Positions 1 to 8,678 of a stretch of DNA of 64,000 nt are shown here, piece after piece. The notes beneath the pieces are model-generated. The model had not been told where the DNA came from, ran no database searches, and saw only the letters and a program-made list of their open reading frames with translations. The translations under genes and the position numbers were made by a program. How positions within the stretch are numbered: the first letter of the stretch is position 1; every line of letters begins with the position of its first letter. The stretch is from contig CAMLLU010000023.1 of the NCBI GenBank assembly GCA_946480925.1, positions 12,637-76,636 of the forward strand, given 5' to 3'. Origin of the DNA: an uncultured Rivibacter sp. (lineage in GTDB: Bacteria; Pseudomonadota; Gammaproteobacteria; Burkholderiales; Burkholderiaceae).

Positions 1-1
1 C

Positions 2-2365
2 GGCTCTCTTCTCCTGACGGATGCCATGGAAGGCCGGCCAGACATCGGCCTTGATTCGTACGACCGCTTGTTTCCGAGTCAGGACACGATGCCGCGCGGC
101 GGGTTCGGGAATCTCATCGCGCTGCCATTGCAAAAGGAGCCTCGTGAACTCGGCAACAGCGTGTTCCTGGACGACGACTTCGCGCCGTGGCCGGACCAGT
201 GGGCATTCCTCGCGAACGTAGGGCGCATGGGCCGGGCACAGGTCGAAAGGATCGTCCGAGAGGCGGAACAGGGTGGCCGCATTCTTGGCGTACGCGTGCC
301 CTTGCATGAGGACGAGGAAACCGAGCCATGGACCCTGCCCGCGTCGCGACAGCGGAAGGAGCCTCCCATCGAGGGTGAGTTGCCGCCGACCCTGGAGCTC
401 GTTCTCGCCGACCAGATCTACATCGCCAAGCAAGGTCTGCATCCGGGCCTGAGAAACCGGCTGCTGCGACTGGCGGCATTTCAGAACCCCGAGTTCTACC
501 GTGCGCAGGCGATGCGGCTGTCCGTGCATGGGAAACCGCGTGTCATCAGCTGCGCCGAGGACCACCCGCAGCATCTGGGTCTGCCACGCGGTTGCCTGGA
601 CGATGCGCTTCGAACGTTGAACGACCTCGGCGTGCGAGCGACGCTGCGTGACGAGCGCTGCGGCGGCCAGCCTCTGGATGCGATACGTTTTCACGGAGAG
701 CTGCGGGCCGAGCAGATGCTGGCCGCGCGGGCTCTGCTAGCGCACGACTGCGGCGTGCTCGCGGCCACGACGGCGTTCGGCAAGACCGTGGTCGCGGCCT
801 GGCTCATCGCACAGCGCGGGGTGAGTACGCTGGTGCTCGTGCACCGACAGCAGTTGCTCGACCAGTGGGTCGAGCGGCTGTCGACGTTCTTGGGTATTCC
901 GGCCAAAGCCATTGGGTGCATCGGCGGCGGGCGAAGGCGACCGAGCGGGAAGGTCGACATCGCCATCATTCAGAGCCTCGTCAGGAAGGGCACGGTCGAC
1001 GACCGCGTCGCCGAGTACGGACAACTGATCGTCGACGAGTGCCACCATCTGCCCGCGCAGAGCTTCGAGCAAGTGGCGCGGCGCGCCAAAGCGCGGTTCG
1101 TCGTCGGCCTGTCGGCCACGGTGGAACGAAAGAACGGCCACCATCCCATCATCTTCATGCAGTGCGGGCCGGTTCGTCACCGCGTGAACGCGAAGGCGCA
1201 GGCCGTAGCTCGGCCATTCGAGCATCGCGTGCTCGTGCGGCCGACCCCATTTGAGGGGCGCCCAAGCACCGAGGGCGATCCTCGCGTCGAGTTCCAGGCG
1301 CTGTGCCAGGACTTGGTCGACGACGAACGTCGCAATCGCCGCATCTGCGAGGACGTGATCGAGTGCGTGCGCAGCGGCCGCGTACCGCTCGTGCTCACCG
1401 AACGTAAGGATCATCTCGACCGCTTGGAGCAGCAGCTGGCGCCGCATGTGCGTCACCTCGTTGTTCTGCGGGCGGGGATGGGCAAGAAACAGAGACAGTC
1501 GGTCGCCGAGCGGCTGGCTGCCATCCCGCACGATGAACCGCGCGTGCTGCTGGCCACCGGCCGGCACGTGGGCGAGGGATTCGATGATGCGCGGCTGGAC
1601 ACGCTGTTCCTGACGCTTCCTGTGTCCTGGCGCGGCACGATCGCGCAGTATGCGGGCCGGTTGCACCGACTGTGCGACGGCAAGCGGGAGGTGCGCATCT
1701 ACGACTACGCGGATCTCGAAGTACCCATGCTGGCGCGGATGTTCGATCGGCGCTGCCGCGGCTATGAGGCACTTGGCTACACGATCGCCCTACCGGCAAA
1801 CGCCATCGCCGGCTGGCCCCAAGACGTGGCGCTGCCCGCAGAGCCGGCATGGAAGCGCGACTATGCAGGCAGCGTGCGCAGGCTGGCGCGGGACGGCGTG
1901 GACCAGTCGGTCGCCAGCCTCTTCGTCCATGTGGCCCGACCGTTCGACGCCGGCGCCGAGGGCGCTGACCGCGCGCGCAGCGCCACCGAGGCTTTCCTGT
2001 ACCGCCGTCTGGAGACGCTGCCTGAAACGCGTGGGCGCTTCAAGCTCAATGCGGTGCTGCCGATCGCATTCGACGGGCTGGGACAGCTCGAAGTCGATCT
2101 GCTGTGTGATGACGACCCCGACACCCGCGTGGCCATCGAACTCGACGGTGACCAGCATCTTGCCGATCCGGTCGCGTACCGTCGAGACCGGCGCAAGGAT
2201 CTGCTGCTGCAGGAGAACGGCTACCTGGTGCTGCGCTTTCTCGCACAGGATGTCGGCAAGGATCTGGAGGATGTGCTCGACACCATCCTCAGAGCGCTGG
2301 CTCATCAGCGCGGTCGCTCGCGGACGGCTTCCGACGCGACCCTCATGGGGGTTCGTGGTGACTGA
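2..2365 (+). CDS. TOTE-type primase/helicase/nuclease protein (5' end outside window)
   Basis: The frame is open to the left edge, so the true start lies outside. Residues are counted from the first internal Met at 26. Residues 1-100 match the C-terminal part of an archaeo-eukaryotic primase domain of the TOTE type (GLDSYDRLFPSQDTMP, then GFGNLIALPLQ). A superfamily 2 helicase follows at about 230-650, with a P-loop-like TTAFGKT, the DECH box (DECHHLP), SAT and a motif VI-like RLHRLC. The last 100 residues form a DUF559/Vsr-like nuclease (LEVDLLC, AIELDGDQH, RDRRKD, GYLVLRF). The combination is known from proposed mobile conflict systems, so defence or element maintenance is inferred. It overlaps the next small gene and ends about 370 bp before a tRNA-derived att-like scar. 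Confidence 0.85.
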   Translation, partial: GSLLLTDAMEGRPDIGLDSYDRLFPSQDTMPRGGFGNLIALPLQKEPRELGNSVFLDDDFAPWPDQWAFLANVGRMGRAQVERIVREAEQGGRILGVRVPLHEDEETEPWTLPASRQRKEPPIEGELPPTLELVLADQIYIAKQGLHPGLRNRLLRLAAFQNPEFYRAQAMRLSVHGKPRVISCAEDHPQHLGLPRGCLDDALRTLNDLGVRATLRDERCGGQPLDAIRFHGELRAEQMLAARALLAHDCGVLAATTAFGKTVVAAWLIAQRGVSTLVLVHRQQLLDQWVERLSTFLGIPAKAIGCIGGGRRRPSGKVDIAIIQSLVRKGTVDDRVAEYGQLIVDECHHLPAQSFEQVARRAKARFVVGLSATVERKNGHHPIIFMQCGPVRHRVNAKAQAVARPFEHRVLVRPTPFEGRPSTEGDPRVEFQALCQDLVDDERRNRRICEDVIECVRSGRVPLVLTERKDHLDRLEQQLAPHVRHLVVLRAGMGKKQRQSVAERLAAIPHDEPRVLLATGRHVGEGFDDARLDTLFLTLPVSWRGTIAQYAGRLHRLCDGKREVRIYDYADLEVPMLARMFDRRCRGYEALGYTIALPANAIAGWPQDVALPAEPAWKRDYAGSVRRLARDGVDQSVASLFVHVARPFDAGAEGADRARSATEAFLYRRLETLPETRGRFKLNAVLPIAFDGLGQLEVDLLCDDDPDTRVAIELDGDQHLADPVAYRRDRRKDLLLQENGYLVLRFLAQDVGKDLEDVLDTILRALAHQRGRSRTASDATLMGVRGD

Positions 2366-2561
2366 CGTAGATAAGCCGGCACAGCTGACCGTCGTCCCCG
2401 GCGACCGCGCCGCGCTCGAACGCGAGCTGCTGTGGAACATTGCGCTCGATGGCGACATCGTGCGACGTGAGCAACTCTGCCGCATGCTCACACGGGCCGC
2501 CAACACTGAGCTGGTCATCGCGCCCGCGATCGAACCGGGCGAAGAACAGCCGCGCAAGTGA
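2358..2561 (+). CDS. small protein coupled to the TOTE gene
   Basis: A 67-residue frame overlaps the end of the helicase/nuclease gene. GTG codons at 2355 and 2358 are both possible starts, preceded by a GGGGG tract at 2347-2351 that could serve as ribosome binding site. The product is acidic and mostly helical in appearance (ALERELLWNIALDGD, REQLCRMLTRAANTE), without signal peptide or membrane segment. I do not recognise the family. The overlap suggests translational coupling, so it may be an accessory or regulatory subunit of the TOTE protein. Confidence 0.5.
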   Translation: MTDVDKPAQLTVVPGDRAALERELLWNIALDGDIVRREQLCRMLTRAANTELVIAPAIEPGEEQPRK

Positions 2562-2730
2562 GCCGAACAGCACCGCTGCGCGACCCGTCAAAACACACCA
2601 TGGGGTCGTGGGTCATCTGCGCGACTTTTGCGCGACTCTTCCCAACGCTCCTGGGCATTTCCGTGCGACTCGCGCAATGAGGGCGCCGCTAAGTCGTTGA
2701 TTTCAAAGGCCCCTTTCGATTTTCGGCAGC
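2562..2730. other. non-coding segment with short direct repeats beside the att-like scar
   Basis: No convincing gene is seen here. The 9-mer TGCGCGACT occurs at 2618-2626 and 2629-2637, and a shorter copy TGCGACT lies at 2664-2670. Closely spaced direct repeats next to an attachment site can be arm-type integrase or excisionase sites, but with no integrase in the window this is only a suggestion. Confidence 0.3.
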
Positions 2731-2774
2731 CTACGAACCAAGGGGGCGTGGGTTCGAATCTGCCAGCCGCGCCA
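2731..2774 (+). other. 3' half of a tRNA-Arg(ACG) gene, probable attachment-site scar
   Basis: The segment starts with an anticodon loop CTACGAA (anticodon ACG), followed by the 3' anticodon stem CCAAG, a T-arm with GGGTTCGAATC and the acceptor end CAGCCGC-G-CCA is nearly present. The 5' half needed to pair with it is absent: the bases before the loop cannot form the CTTGG strand. One base is missing in the 3' T-stem strand compared with a foldable tRNA. A 3' half-tRNA at the edge of foreign genes, followed by a terminator, is the usual footprint of tRNA-targeted integration. Confidence 0.6.
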
Positions 2775-2792
2775 GAATTTCGGTTCTAGATC

Positions 2793-2830
2793 AACGGGTT
2801 AGATGTTTCGGCATCTAGCCCGTTTTCTTT
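2793..2830 (+). terminator. rho-independent terminator behind the tRNA scar
   Basis: A 13-bp stem (2793-2805 with 2812-2824, one G-U pair) closes the loop TTTCGG and is followed by TTCTTT. The T-rich tail is on the plus strand only, so it ends plus-strand transcripts, as expected downstream of the original tRNA gene. Confidence 0.8.
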
Positions 2831-2849
2831 GCTGGGAATTGGGGGATTC

Positions 2850-3151
2850 GCGTTTCGCCTCGTCAGCCAAGGTGTGCGTCGATGTTCAGCTTGAACAACG
2901 CGCGGTGCCCGGTGAATGACCGCCTGGCCATAGATCCTGCGTCCTGCCGCGGTCCTTGGACCCGCCGGCAGCAGGCCGATTTCCTCGTAGTAGCGGATGG
3001 TCGGCACCGAGCAGCCGCTCTGCCGGGCCAGCAAGCCGATGGACAGGGACGTGCGGAATTCATGCGAATCGAGCTTACGCCCTGCAGCAGGCGCACGCTG
3101 GAGTGCGCTGGTGGCATTGATGGCTGAGGCAGGAACTGCGAAAACAACCAA
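2850..3151 (-). pseudogene. MerR-family regulator, truncated and frameshifted
   Basis: On the minus strand the reading frame gives an unmistakable MerR DNA-binding segment (LSIGLLARQSGCSVPTIRYY, then EEIGLLP and GRRIYGQ). MerR proteins are usually about 130-150 residues. Here similarity stops soon after GRRIYGQ, so the effector-binding helix and metal-binding cysteines are lost. The most plausible start ATG, inside ATGAATTCC near 3063, is in a different frame from the helix-turn-helix, which suggests a frameshift at the 5' end too. A residual DNA-binding fragment is possible but the gene is probably dead. It ends close to the tRNA scar, so the loss may be linked to integration. Confidence 0.6.
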
Positions 3152-3452
3152 CGAACGTCCACGTCATCGTGTGCAGGAGGCACGATGACCAGATCGATCT
3201 CGTCGCCTCGGAGCGAATCTCGAAGTCAAGGCACGCGCAGCATTCGCGCTCCAATGCGACGATGGTTTCAAGCTCGGTCGCTGCAGCGCCGTCATGGCTC
3301 AGGTACTGCGTGCTTCCGGTGAGTCGGTGCGAACGCAGATAGCCCCGTGTCAATCGGCGGATCCGAGCAAGCCTGGATCCCATTTTTTCCGCATCGAGCG
3401 CGCATTCGACCGGAACGCGTTCAGGGGCGGGCACGGCGAACCCCCGTGGGGC
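3075..3452 (-). pseudogene. metal-locus protein with an out-of-frame middle
   Basis: The minus-strand frame reads VECALDAEKMGSRLARIRRL at its start, ELETIVALERECCAC in the middle and a Cys-rich end (ACACCRA). This resembles small proteins I associate with MerR-linked metal loci. About 30 codons between roughly 3120 and 3222 only make sense in another frame (DEIDLVIVPPAHDDVDVRWL, then FSQFLPQP), after which the original frame resumes. That means two compensating indels. The protein may still be made with a scrambled segment, or the gene is decaying. The start is uncertain because no ATG precedes VECALDAEKM closely. Confidence 0.5.
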
Positions 3453-3502
3453 AAGCGCTAGGGCAGCCAGCAAGTCGAGCTGCTGGTCGAGGAGCGCCGA
3501 CG

Positions 3503-3682
3503 TCACAACAACCAAATGCCGGCCAACGGCAGTGCAATGCCCACCACGGCCACGAACTCGTCAGTGCACGCGGCCAGGGCTGCCCAGAAGGCTCCAAGCC
3601 CGCCAGCCATGCCAAGCAATGGAGCAGCGCAGCAAGCCGCGCATGCGGCACCAATCGCGAGAACGGTCTTCAAAGACTTCAT
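3503..3682 (-). CDS. small Cys-rich membrane protein of the metal locus
   Basis: The 59-residue product begins MKSLKTVLAIGAACAACC and carries two hydrophobic segments and paired cysteines, a layout reminiscent of small mercury/metal-uptake membrane proteins, but I cannot name the family. The ATG at 3682 is preferred over 3709 because the promoter with the MerR-type operator predicts transcription starting near 3705. The tail that normally would follow WLL (Arg-rich, then a Cys motif GCPSACPTG) is found in another frame downstream, so the C-terminus is probably shortened by a frameshift. Confidence 0.45.
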   Translation of the reverse strand: MKSLKTVLAIGAACAACCAAPLLGMAGGLGAFWAALAACTDEFVAVVGIALPLAGIWLL

Positions 3683-3712
3683 CGCATGCACTTCGTCGTT
3701 GTGGTGCATCCA

Positions 3713-3745
3713 AGGCTAGGACCTCAAGCTACTTGAGGAGCAAGC
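3713..3745 (-). promoter_or_regulatory. MerR-type operator/promoter
   Basis: CCTCAAG-CTA-CTTGAGG (3722-3738) is a perfect inverted repeat. On the minus strand it sits between a -35-like TTGCTC and a -10-like TAGCCT with a 19-bp spacer, the unusually long spacing that MerR-family activators correct. It would drive the small membrane protein gene. Confidence 0.6.
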
Positions 3746-3800
3746 ACTTCTTGACCGGCGGCATTGGGCGAATCGTTTCGTGACTGGGGCTGGCACCGCA

Positions 3801-4862
3801 TCACGCAGCAGTGAGCCCCAAGAAGTGGTCGAGCATGTGGAAGTGATCGTCCAGGAACTGGTCTTCCAAGGCTGTCAGCTCGTTCACCGGCACCCACTGG
3901 GCCGCGGCGGCATCGTCGCCGGCCTGCACCTCCGGCAGGCTGCGTTCGCCGAGATCGAAGAAGTGCGCGTGGGTGATCGTTCTGCCGCGCTGGCTGCGGT
4001 CTGGGTGGTCGAACACGGCGACGGCTTTAAGGTGCTGCCGCAGTGACATCTCCAGCAAGCCCAACGCCGTTTCTTCGCGCAGTTCACGGATGGCCGACTG
4101 GTAAGCCGTCTCCCGCTGCTCGATGAACCCGCCCGGCACTGCATACAGCCCCTTGCCCGGAGCTTGGCCGCGGCGCACCAGCAGCACGTGGCCGGCGCAG
4201 CGCACCACGGCGTCCACGGTCACGAATACCGGCGGGTACGGTGCAGCGGCCCAGGCTTCGCGGTAGTCGCGCAGCATGCGCCACTCTTCGGCAATGCCGG
4301 CAAACGGCGGCAGCGCGCTCCAGGCTCGCAGGAAGTCCAGCGTGCTCTGTGGTGCCTGGTCCACCAGCGCGGCCAGCGTGGCGTGGATGTTGTCTCCCGC
4401 GCAACCGAAGTAAGCATCGCGCAGCCTCGTGGCATCCACCGCATGGCTGCGTTGCGCTTCGATCAGGCTCCAGCCTGGAAAGCCGCGCAGGTAATCGCTT
4501 GTCGCGTCCTTGAAGTGCCCGACCAGCGCTACCGAGGCGGTACGTCCCGCCAGCGGCCCAACGCAGTTGGCGACGCCCTCGCGCACCGCGTGCAACCAGC
4601 GCTCTTCGTTGTAGTAGTCCCGCACGGGCACGAAGTGCAAGCGCGGCCGATCGGCTTCGGGCACTGCCAGGCGGATCATCTCTGCCCGCTCCTGCCAGCT
4701 GAACGGGTTCTTGGGCGTGCGCGCCTGGAAGGCCGAGCCGACGACGACGACGCAGTGCGTGGCCGTGCTCAAGGCCTGTTGCAGCAGTGCAGCGTGGCCC
4801 AGGTGAAATGGCTGGAAGCGGCCGACGTAGACGGCAACGTCGTGGGTGGCAGTCGAGTTCAT
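3801..4862 (-). CDS. nadM: bifunctional NMN adenylyltransferase / Nudix hydrolase
   Basis: The 353-residue protein joins an N-terminal NadM-type nucleotidyltransferase (YVGRFQPFHLGH at 12-23, with the HxGH ATP site) to a C-terminal Nudix domain (GGFIEQRETAYQSAIRELRE, then ET, around 240-262). The family makes NAD from NMN and ATP, and the Nudix half hydrolyses ADP-ribose-type substrates. The start ATG overlaps the nadE stop codon (ATGA), so it is the last gene of a four-gene NAD salvage operon. It acts in the cytoplasm. Both catalytic motifs are complete. Confidence 0.92.
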   Translation of the reverse strand: MNSTATHDVAVYVGRFQPFHLGHAALLQQALSTATHCVVVVGSAFQARTPKNPFSWQERAEMIRLAVPEADRPRLHFVPVRDYYNEERWLHAVREGVANCVGPLAGRTASVALVGHFKDATSDYLRGFPGWSLIEAQRSHAVDATRLRDAYFGCAGDNIHATLAALVDQAPQSTLDFLRAWSALPPFAGIAEEWRMLRDYREAWAAAPYPPVFVTVDAVVRCAGHVLLVRRGQAPGKGLYAVPGGFIEQRETAYQSAIRELREETALGLLEMSLRQHLKAVAVFDHPDRSQRGRTITHAHFFDLGERSLPEVQAGDDAAAAQWVPVNELTALEDQFLDDHFHMLDHFLGLTAA

Positions 4863-6559
4863 AGGTGTTTGGCGGCAATCGGCATCTGGCGACCGGTGCC
4901 GAAGGCAAGCGGTCGCACCCGGATGATCGGAGGAGCTTGGCGTCGTTTGTACTCGTTGCGCGCAATCATCTGCCGCACCCGTTCGATCAACGCGAGCCCT
5001 TCCTGTGTGGCTCTCAGCGAGGCGACGAACGCACTGGCCTGCTCATGCTCCCAGTGCGCGAGGCGCTCGCCTTCGATCAGCAGCTTCAGCACCTCGTCGA
5101 GCACCGAATAGGGCGGCAGGCTGTCAGTGTCTTGCTGGCCAGGGGCCAGCTCGGCCGACGGCGGCTTGTCGATGATGGCGGCCGGAATCAGCTCGCGGCC
5201 GGCCTGCTCGTTGATGTGGCGTGAGAGCGCGAACACTTCCGTCTTGTAGAGATCGCCGATCAGCCCGAGGCCACCGTTGGTGTCGCCATACAAAGTGCAG
5301 TAGCCGACCGAGATTTCGGATTTGTTGCCCGTGGTCAGCAACAGGTGGCCGAAGCTGTTGGAGTGTTCCATCAGCACCGTGCCGCGGATGCGGGCCTGCA
5401 GGTTCTCGAGTGCCAGGCCGCACAAGGGCTGGCCGAAGCTGCGTTCGAACTGCTGCGAGTACCCCGCCACCAGCTCGGCGATCGGATGCGTGAAGAGTTC
5501 GATCCCGAGGTTGCGGCACAAGGTCACCGAGTCGTCCACCGATCCCGCCGACGAAAAGCGAGAGGGCATCGTCACCGCGGCGACGTTGGCCGCACCGAGT
5601 GCCTGCACGGCCAGGGCCAGGGTGAGGGCACTGTCGATGCCGCCGGACGACCCCACCATCACACGCTGGAAGCCGCAACGACGCGCATAGTCCTGCAGCC
5701 CAAGCACGATCTGTGCACGATAGAACTCCAGCGTCGGCAGGCCGGCGAACGACACCTTCGGCAGCTCGTCGCCACTGGCAGCGGCAAACCGCCCTGCCTC
5801 GAAGCACAAGGTACTCACGTCTTCGCAGAATCGCTGCGCTTCATAGACCACCCCGGCATCGGGCTGGACCGCGAACGAAGCCCCGTCGTAGACCAGCTGG
5901 TCGTGGCCGCCGATCTGGTTGACGTAAAGGATCGGCATGCCATGCCGGCGGCTGGCGGCGCTGAATATCTGGTGCCGCTGCTCGCGTTTGCCGACGTTGG
6001 AGGGGCTCGCGTTGATCGACACGACGAGATCCGGTGCAGCGTCGCGCAACCGATCGAAGGGGTTGATTGCGTAGTCCAGGCCTTCGTCGTTCCAGCCGTC
6101 CTCGCAGATCAGGAAGCCCACGCTGCAGTCGCCGATGCGCAGCACGCGTGCTACGTCGGGGCCGGGCTCGAAGTGGCGGCGTTCGTCGAAGATGTTGTAG
6201 GTGGGCAGCAGCTGCTTGGCGTAACGCAGCACCACTTCGCCGGCCTTGATGACCAGCAGCGTGTTGTGCAGGCGCTTGCCCGGGCCTTCGCGGCGCGTTG
6301 GCGCGCCGACCACCCAATGCTGGTCTCGAAGCTGCCGCGAGGCCTGCAGCAGCAGCGCCACCCCGGCATCAACCCGTTGCAGGAAGGCAGCGTCCTCCAG
6401 CAAGTCGCCCGGGTAGTAGCCGGTGAGAGACAACTCCGGAAACACCACGAGCTGCGAGCCGTCTTCACGGGCCTTCTGGGCTGCCCCGATCATCTTGGCG
6501 ACGTTGCCCTCGATGTCTCCGACGGTGACGTTGAGTTGCGCGAGCGTGAGTCTGAGCAT
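4859..6559 (-). CDS. nadE: glutamine-dependent NAD+ synthetase
   Basis: The protein has 566 residues in two domains. The N-terminal nitrilase-type glutaminase shows the Glu-Lys-Cys triad in FPELSLTGYYPGDLL, YAKQLLPTYNIFDERRHF and VGFLICEDGW. The C-terminal synthetase carries the ATP-pyrophosphatase P-loop SSGGIDSALT near residue 300. It converts nicotinic acid adenine dinucleotide to NAD with glutamine nitrogen. It lies 10 bp after pncB and is translationally coupled to nadM by an ATGA overlap. Confidence 0.95.
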   Translation of the reverse strand: MLRLTLAQLNVTVGDIEGNVAKMIGAAQKAREDGSQLVVFPELSLTGYYPGDLLEDAAFLQRVDAGVALLLQASRQLRDQHWVVGAPTRREGPGKRLHNTLLVIKAGEVVLRYAKQLLPTYNIFDERRHFEPGPDVARVLRIGDCSVGFLICEDGWNDEGLDYAINPFDRLRDAAPDLVVSINASPSNVGKREQRHQIFSAASRRHGMPILYVNQIGGHDQLVYDGASFAVQPDAGVVYEAQRFCEDVSTLCFEAGRFAAASGDELPKVSFAGLPTLEFYRAQIVLGLQDYARRCGFQRVMVGSSGGIDSALTLALAVQALGAANVAAVTMPSRFSSAGSVDDSVTLCRNLGIELFTHPIAELVAGYSQQFERSFGQPLCGLALENLQARIRGTVLMEHSNSFGHLLLTTGNKSEISVGYCTLYGDTNGGLGLIGDLYKTEVFALSRHINEQAGRELIPAAIIDKPPSAELAPGQQDTDSLPPYSVLDEVLKLLIEGERLAHWEHEQASAFVASLRATQEGLALIERVRQMIARNEYKRRQAPPIIRVRPLAFGTGRQMPIAAKHL

Positions 6560-6569
6560 GGGCTTTCTC

Positions 6570-7757
6570 TCAGGCCGCCACCTTGAACACCTGGCGCAGG
6601 TAGGCCAGGAAGGTCTGGTCGTCGCACAGCGTCTTGCCCGGGCTGTCGGACAGCTTGGCCACCGGCTGGTCGTTGCAGCGAGTGAGCTTCATTACGATGT
6701 TCAGTGGCTTCAGTCCGACATCGTTGCTCAGGTTGGTGCCGATGCCGAAGCCGAGCTGCGTACGGTTGCCGAAGTGCCGGTACAGCTCGAGCGCCCGGGG
6801 GATGTCCAGCCCATCGGAAAACACCAGACGTTTCGTGCGTGCATCGATGCGCAGCTTCGCGTAGTGGGCCAGCGCCTTCTCGCCCCACACCACCGGGTCG
6901 CCTGAGTCATGGCGCAGGCCGTCGAAAAGCTTCGCGAAGTAGAGATCGAAGTCCGCAAGGAAGGCGTCCATGCCGACCACGTCGGTCAGCGCCACGCCCA
7001 GATCGCCGCGGTATTCCTGCACCCAGTCTTCAAGCGCGGCCTTCTGGTGGTCGCGCAGGCGCACGCCCAGTGCCTGGTAGGTCTGCAGGTACTCGTGTGC
7101 CATGGTGCCGATGGGCACCAGGTTGAGGTCCCGCGCCAGCAGCACGTTGGAGGTGCCCTTGAAGAATTCGGACACGTTGGTTTTCAACGCAGTGACCACC
7201 TCGCGTTGCCAGTCGCCCGCGAAGCGCCTGCGCACGCCGAAGTCGAAAAACTCGAACGGGTGAGCCAGGGCCGGCTCGGTGCCAAAGGCCTTCAGCTGGT
7301 CGATCTTGGCTTGCAGGCGCTGGCGACCTTCGGCAAGGGCCGCTGCACGATCGAAACGCCGGAAGTACAGCTCGTTGACGATGGCCAGCACGAAGATCTC
7401 GAACGCCATGACGTGCACCTGCGGACCGCGCGCGACGATCCTCAGCATGAGGCCGTCGGCCTGTGCGGTGATGAAGTCACGCTGGAAGCGGAAGATGCGC
7501 AGGAAGTCGACGAAGTCCGACTTGATGAAGCGCAGGCCCCGCAGATAGGCCTGCTCGTCGGCCGCAAAGCTCAAGGAACACAGCTGATCGAGCTCGCGAT
7601 CGACGTCGCTCAGCAGATCGCTGAGCGGGTAGGCGGGCTCGTTGCGGCAGACGAAGCTGTACTCGGCCTGGGTCTGCGGGTGGCGATGCAGCATGGTCTG
7701 CCACATCGTGAACTTGTAGAGGTCGGTGTCTAGCAGGCTCTGGATGACAGGGGTCAT
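6570..7757 (-). CDS. pncB: nicotinate phosphoribosyltransferase
   Basis: The 395-residue protein starts [20 protein letters not shown], the characteristic N-terminus of NAPRTase, and contains [18 protein letters not shown] and [15 protein letters not shown] from the phosphoribosyl-diphosphate-binding barrel. It makes nicotinate mononucleotide from nicotinate. The ATG at 7757 is preferred over an in-frame TTG at 7781 because it follows GGAAAG at a good distance and gives the family N-terminus. It lies 20 bp after the nicotinamidase gene. Confidence 0.95.
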   Translation of the reverse strand: MTPVIQSLLDTDLYKFTMWQTMLHRHPQTQAEYSFVCRNEPAYPLSDLLSDVDRELDQLCSLSFAADEQAYLRGLRFIKSDFVDFLRIFRFQRDFITAQADGLMLRIVARGPQVHVMAFEIFVLAIVNELYFRRFDRAAALAEGRQRLQAKIDQLKAFGTEPALAHPFEFFDFGVRRRFAGDWQREVVTALKTNVSEFFKGTSNVLLARDLNLVPIGTMAHEYLQTYQALGVRLRDHQKAALEDWVQEYRGDLGVALTDVVGMDAFLADFDLYFAKLFDGLRHDSGDPVVWGEKALAHYAKLRIDARTKRLVFSDGLDIPRALELYRHFGNRTQLGFGIGTNLSNDVGLKPLNIVMKLTRCNDQPVAKLSDSPGKTLCDDQTFLAYLRQVFKVAA

Positions 7758-7777
7758 GAATCTTTCCGATCTTTCCT

Positions 7778-8638
7778 TCAACGGCTGCGCAGTTGCGCCA
7801 GGGTGTCGACACTGGCAGCCAGCCTGACGCCCTTGGTTTGCATATCGGCAAGGAAGGCGGCGTGTTGCGCCTCGAAGCCCCCGACCGGGCTCATGCAGTC
7901 CGTCAGCAGCACCACTTTGTCAGTGCGCCCGCTGCGCAGGTTGGCCACGATGTGCTCGGTGGTGGCCCTCACGCAGTGGCTGCTGGCCTCACCGGCAATC
8001 AGCAAGAGGTCTGCACCGTCCAGCTCGTCGATGAATGTTTGGTTGAGCTGCGTGTCAGGGTCGTCCGGATCGGGGACTTCGGCTTGCACGGCACTGTAGT
8101 GTTCGGTCCAGGGGTTGGAGCCCTTGTCGATCTTGCGCACGATGCGCAGTCTCGATTCTTCCCATGCGTTATAGGCGGCTCGCACGTCGGCATGCACGTT
8201 GTGGCCCCAGCTGCCGATCTCGCAGTGGACTGGCCAGACCATCAAGGTATAGCGGCCACGGGCTTCGAGTTCGTCAAGGTAGGCGAGCGTGCGCGGCAGG
8301 GCGTTCGCGTCCCGGGGCACGAATTCGCCAGCCCGCACCTGCGTTGCGGTAATCGGCGTGAAGGGTGTTACCGCGCTGCCATCGCTCTTCTTCCAGAAGG
8401 TGGGGTGGGCAATGTCGATGCGATGGTGAGAGTCGAGCGTGATGGCGATGTCTGTGAGCAGCGGAGCGGCTTCGCGGATGAATGCCGCAAGGCGCTCCAT
8501 GTCCGCGTGTGCACCGGCAACTGGCAAAGCCGGTGCCGTGCGCGCCCCAGAGATGGCGTCGACGGGCCGATACGCCTCGGGCAGGTCGCAGAAGTCGTTC
8601 TGCGGGTCGATCACAAGAAGCTGGATCTTGCGGCTCAT
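7778..8638 (-). CDS. pncA: nicotinamidase-type cysteine hydrolase
   Basis: The 286-residue protein has the isochorismatase-like fold signature [11 protein letters not shown] at its start and [18 protein letters not shown] with the catalytic Cys near residue 215. It is longer than classical PncA (about 210 residues) but matches a subfamily found in NAD salvage operons. Deamidation of nicotinamide to nicotinate is inferred from its position ahead of pncB. The ATG at 8638 follows AGGAGG directly, which decides it against an upstream in-frame ATG. It is the first gene of the operon and divergent from nrtR. Confidence 0.85.
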   Translation of the reverse strand: MSRKIQLLVIDPQNDFCDLPEAYRPVDAISGARTAPALPVAGAHADMERLAAFIREAAPLLTDIAITLDSHHRIDIAHPTFWKKSDGSAVTPFTPITATQVRAGEFVPRDANALPRTLAYLDELEARGRYTLMVWPVHCEIGSWGHNVHADVRAAYNAWEESRLRIVRKIDKGSNPWTEHYSAVQAEVPDPDDPDTQLNQTFIDELDGADLLLIAGEASSHCVRATTEHIVANLRSGRTDKVVLLTDCMSPVGGFEAQHAAFLADMQTKGVRLAASVDTLAQLRSR

Positions 8639-8678
8639 TGGGGCCTCCTTGTTTCGATGTGTGGGCAGTCTAATCAAG

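Noticed and set aside
2690..2774. A complete tRNA gene ending at 2774
   Set aside because: The D-arm, 5' acceptor strand and 5' anticodon stem cannot be found, and one T-stem base is missing. Only the 3' half is supported.
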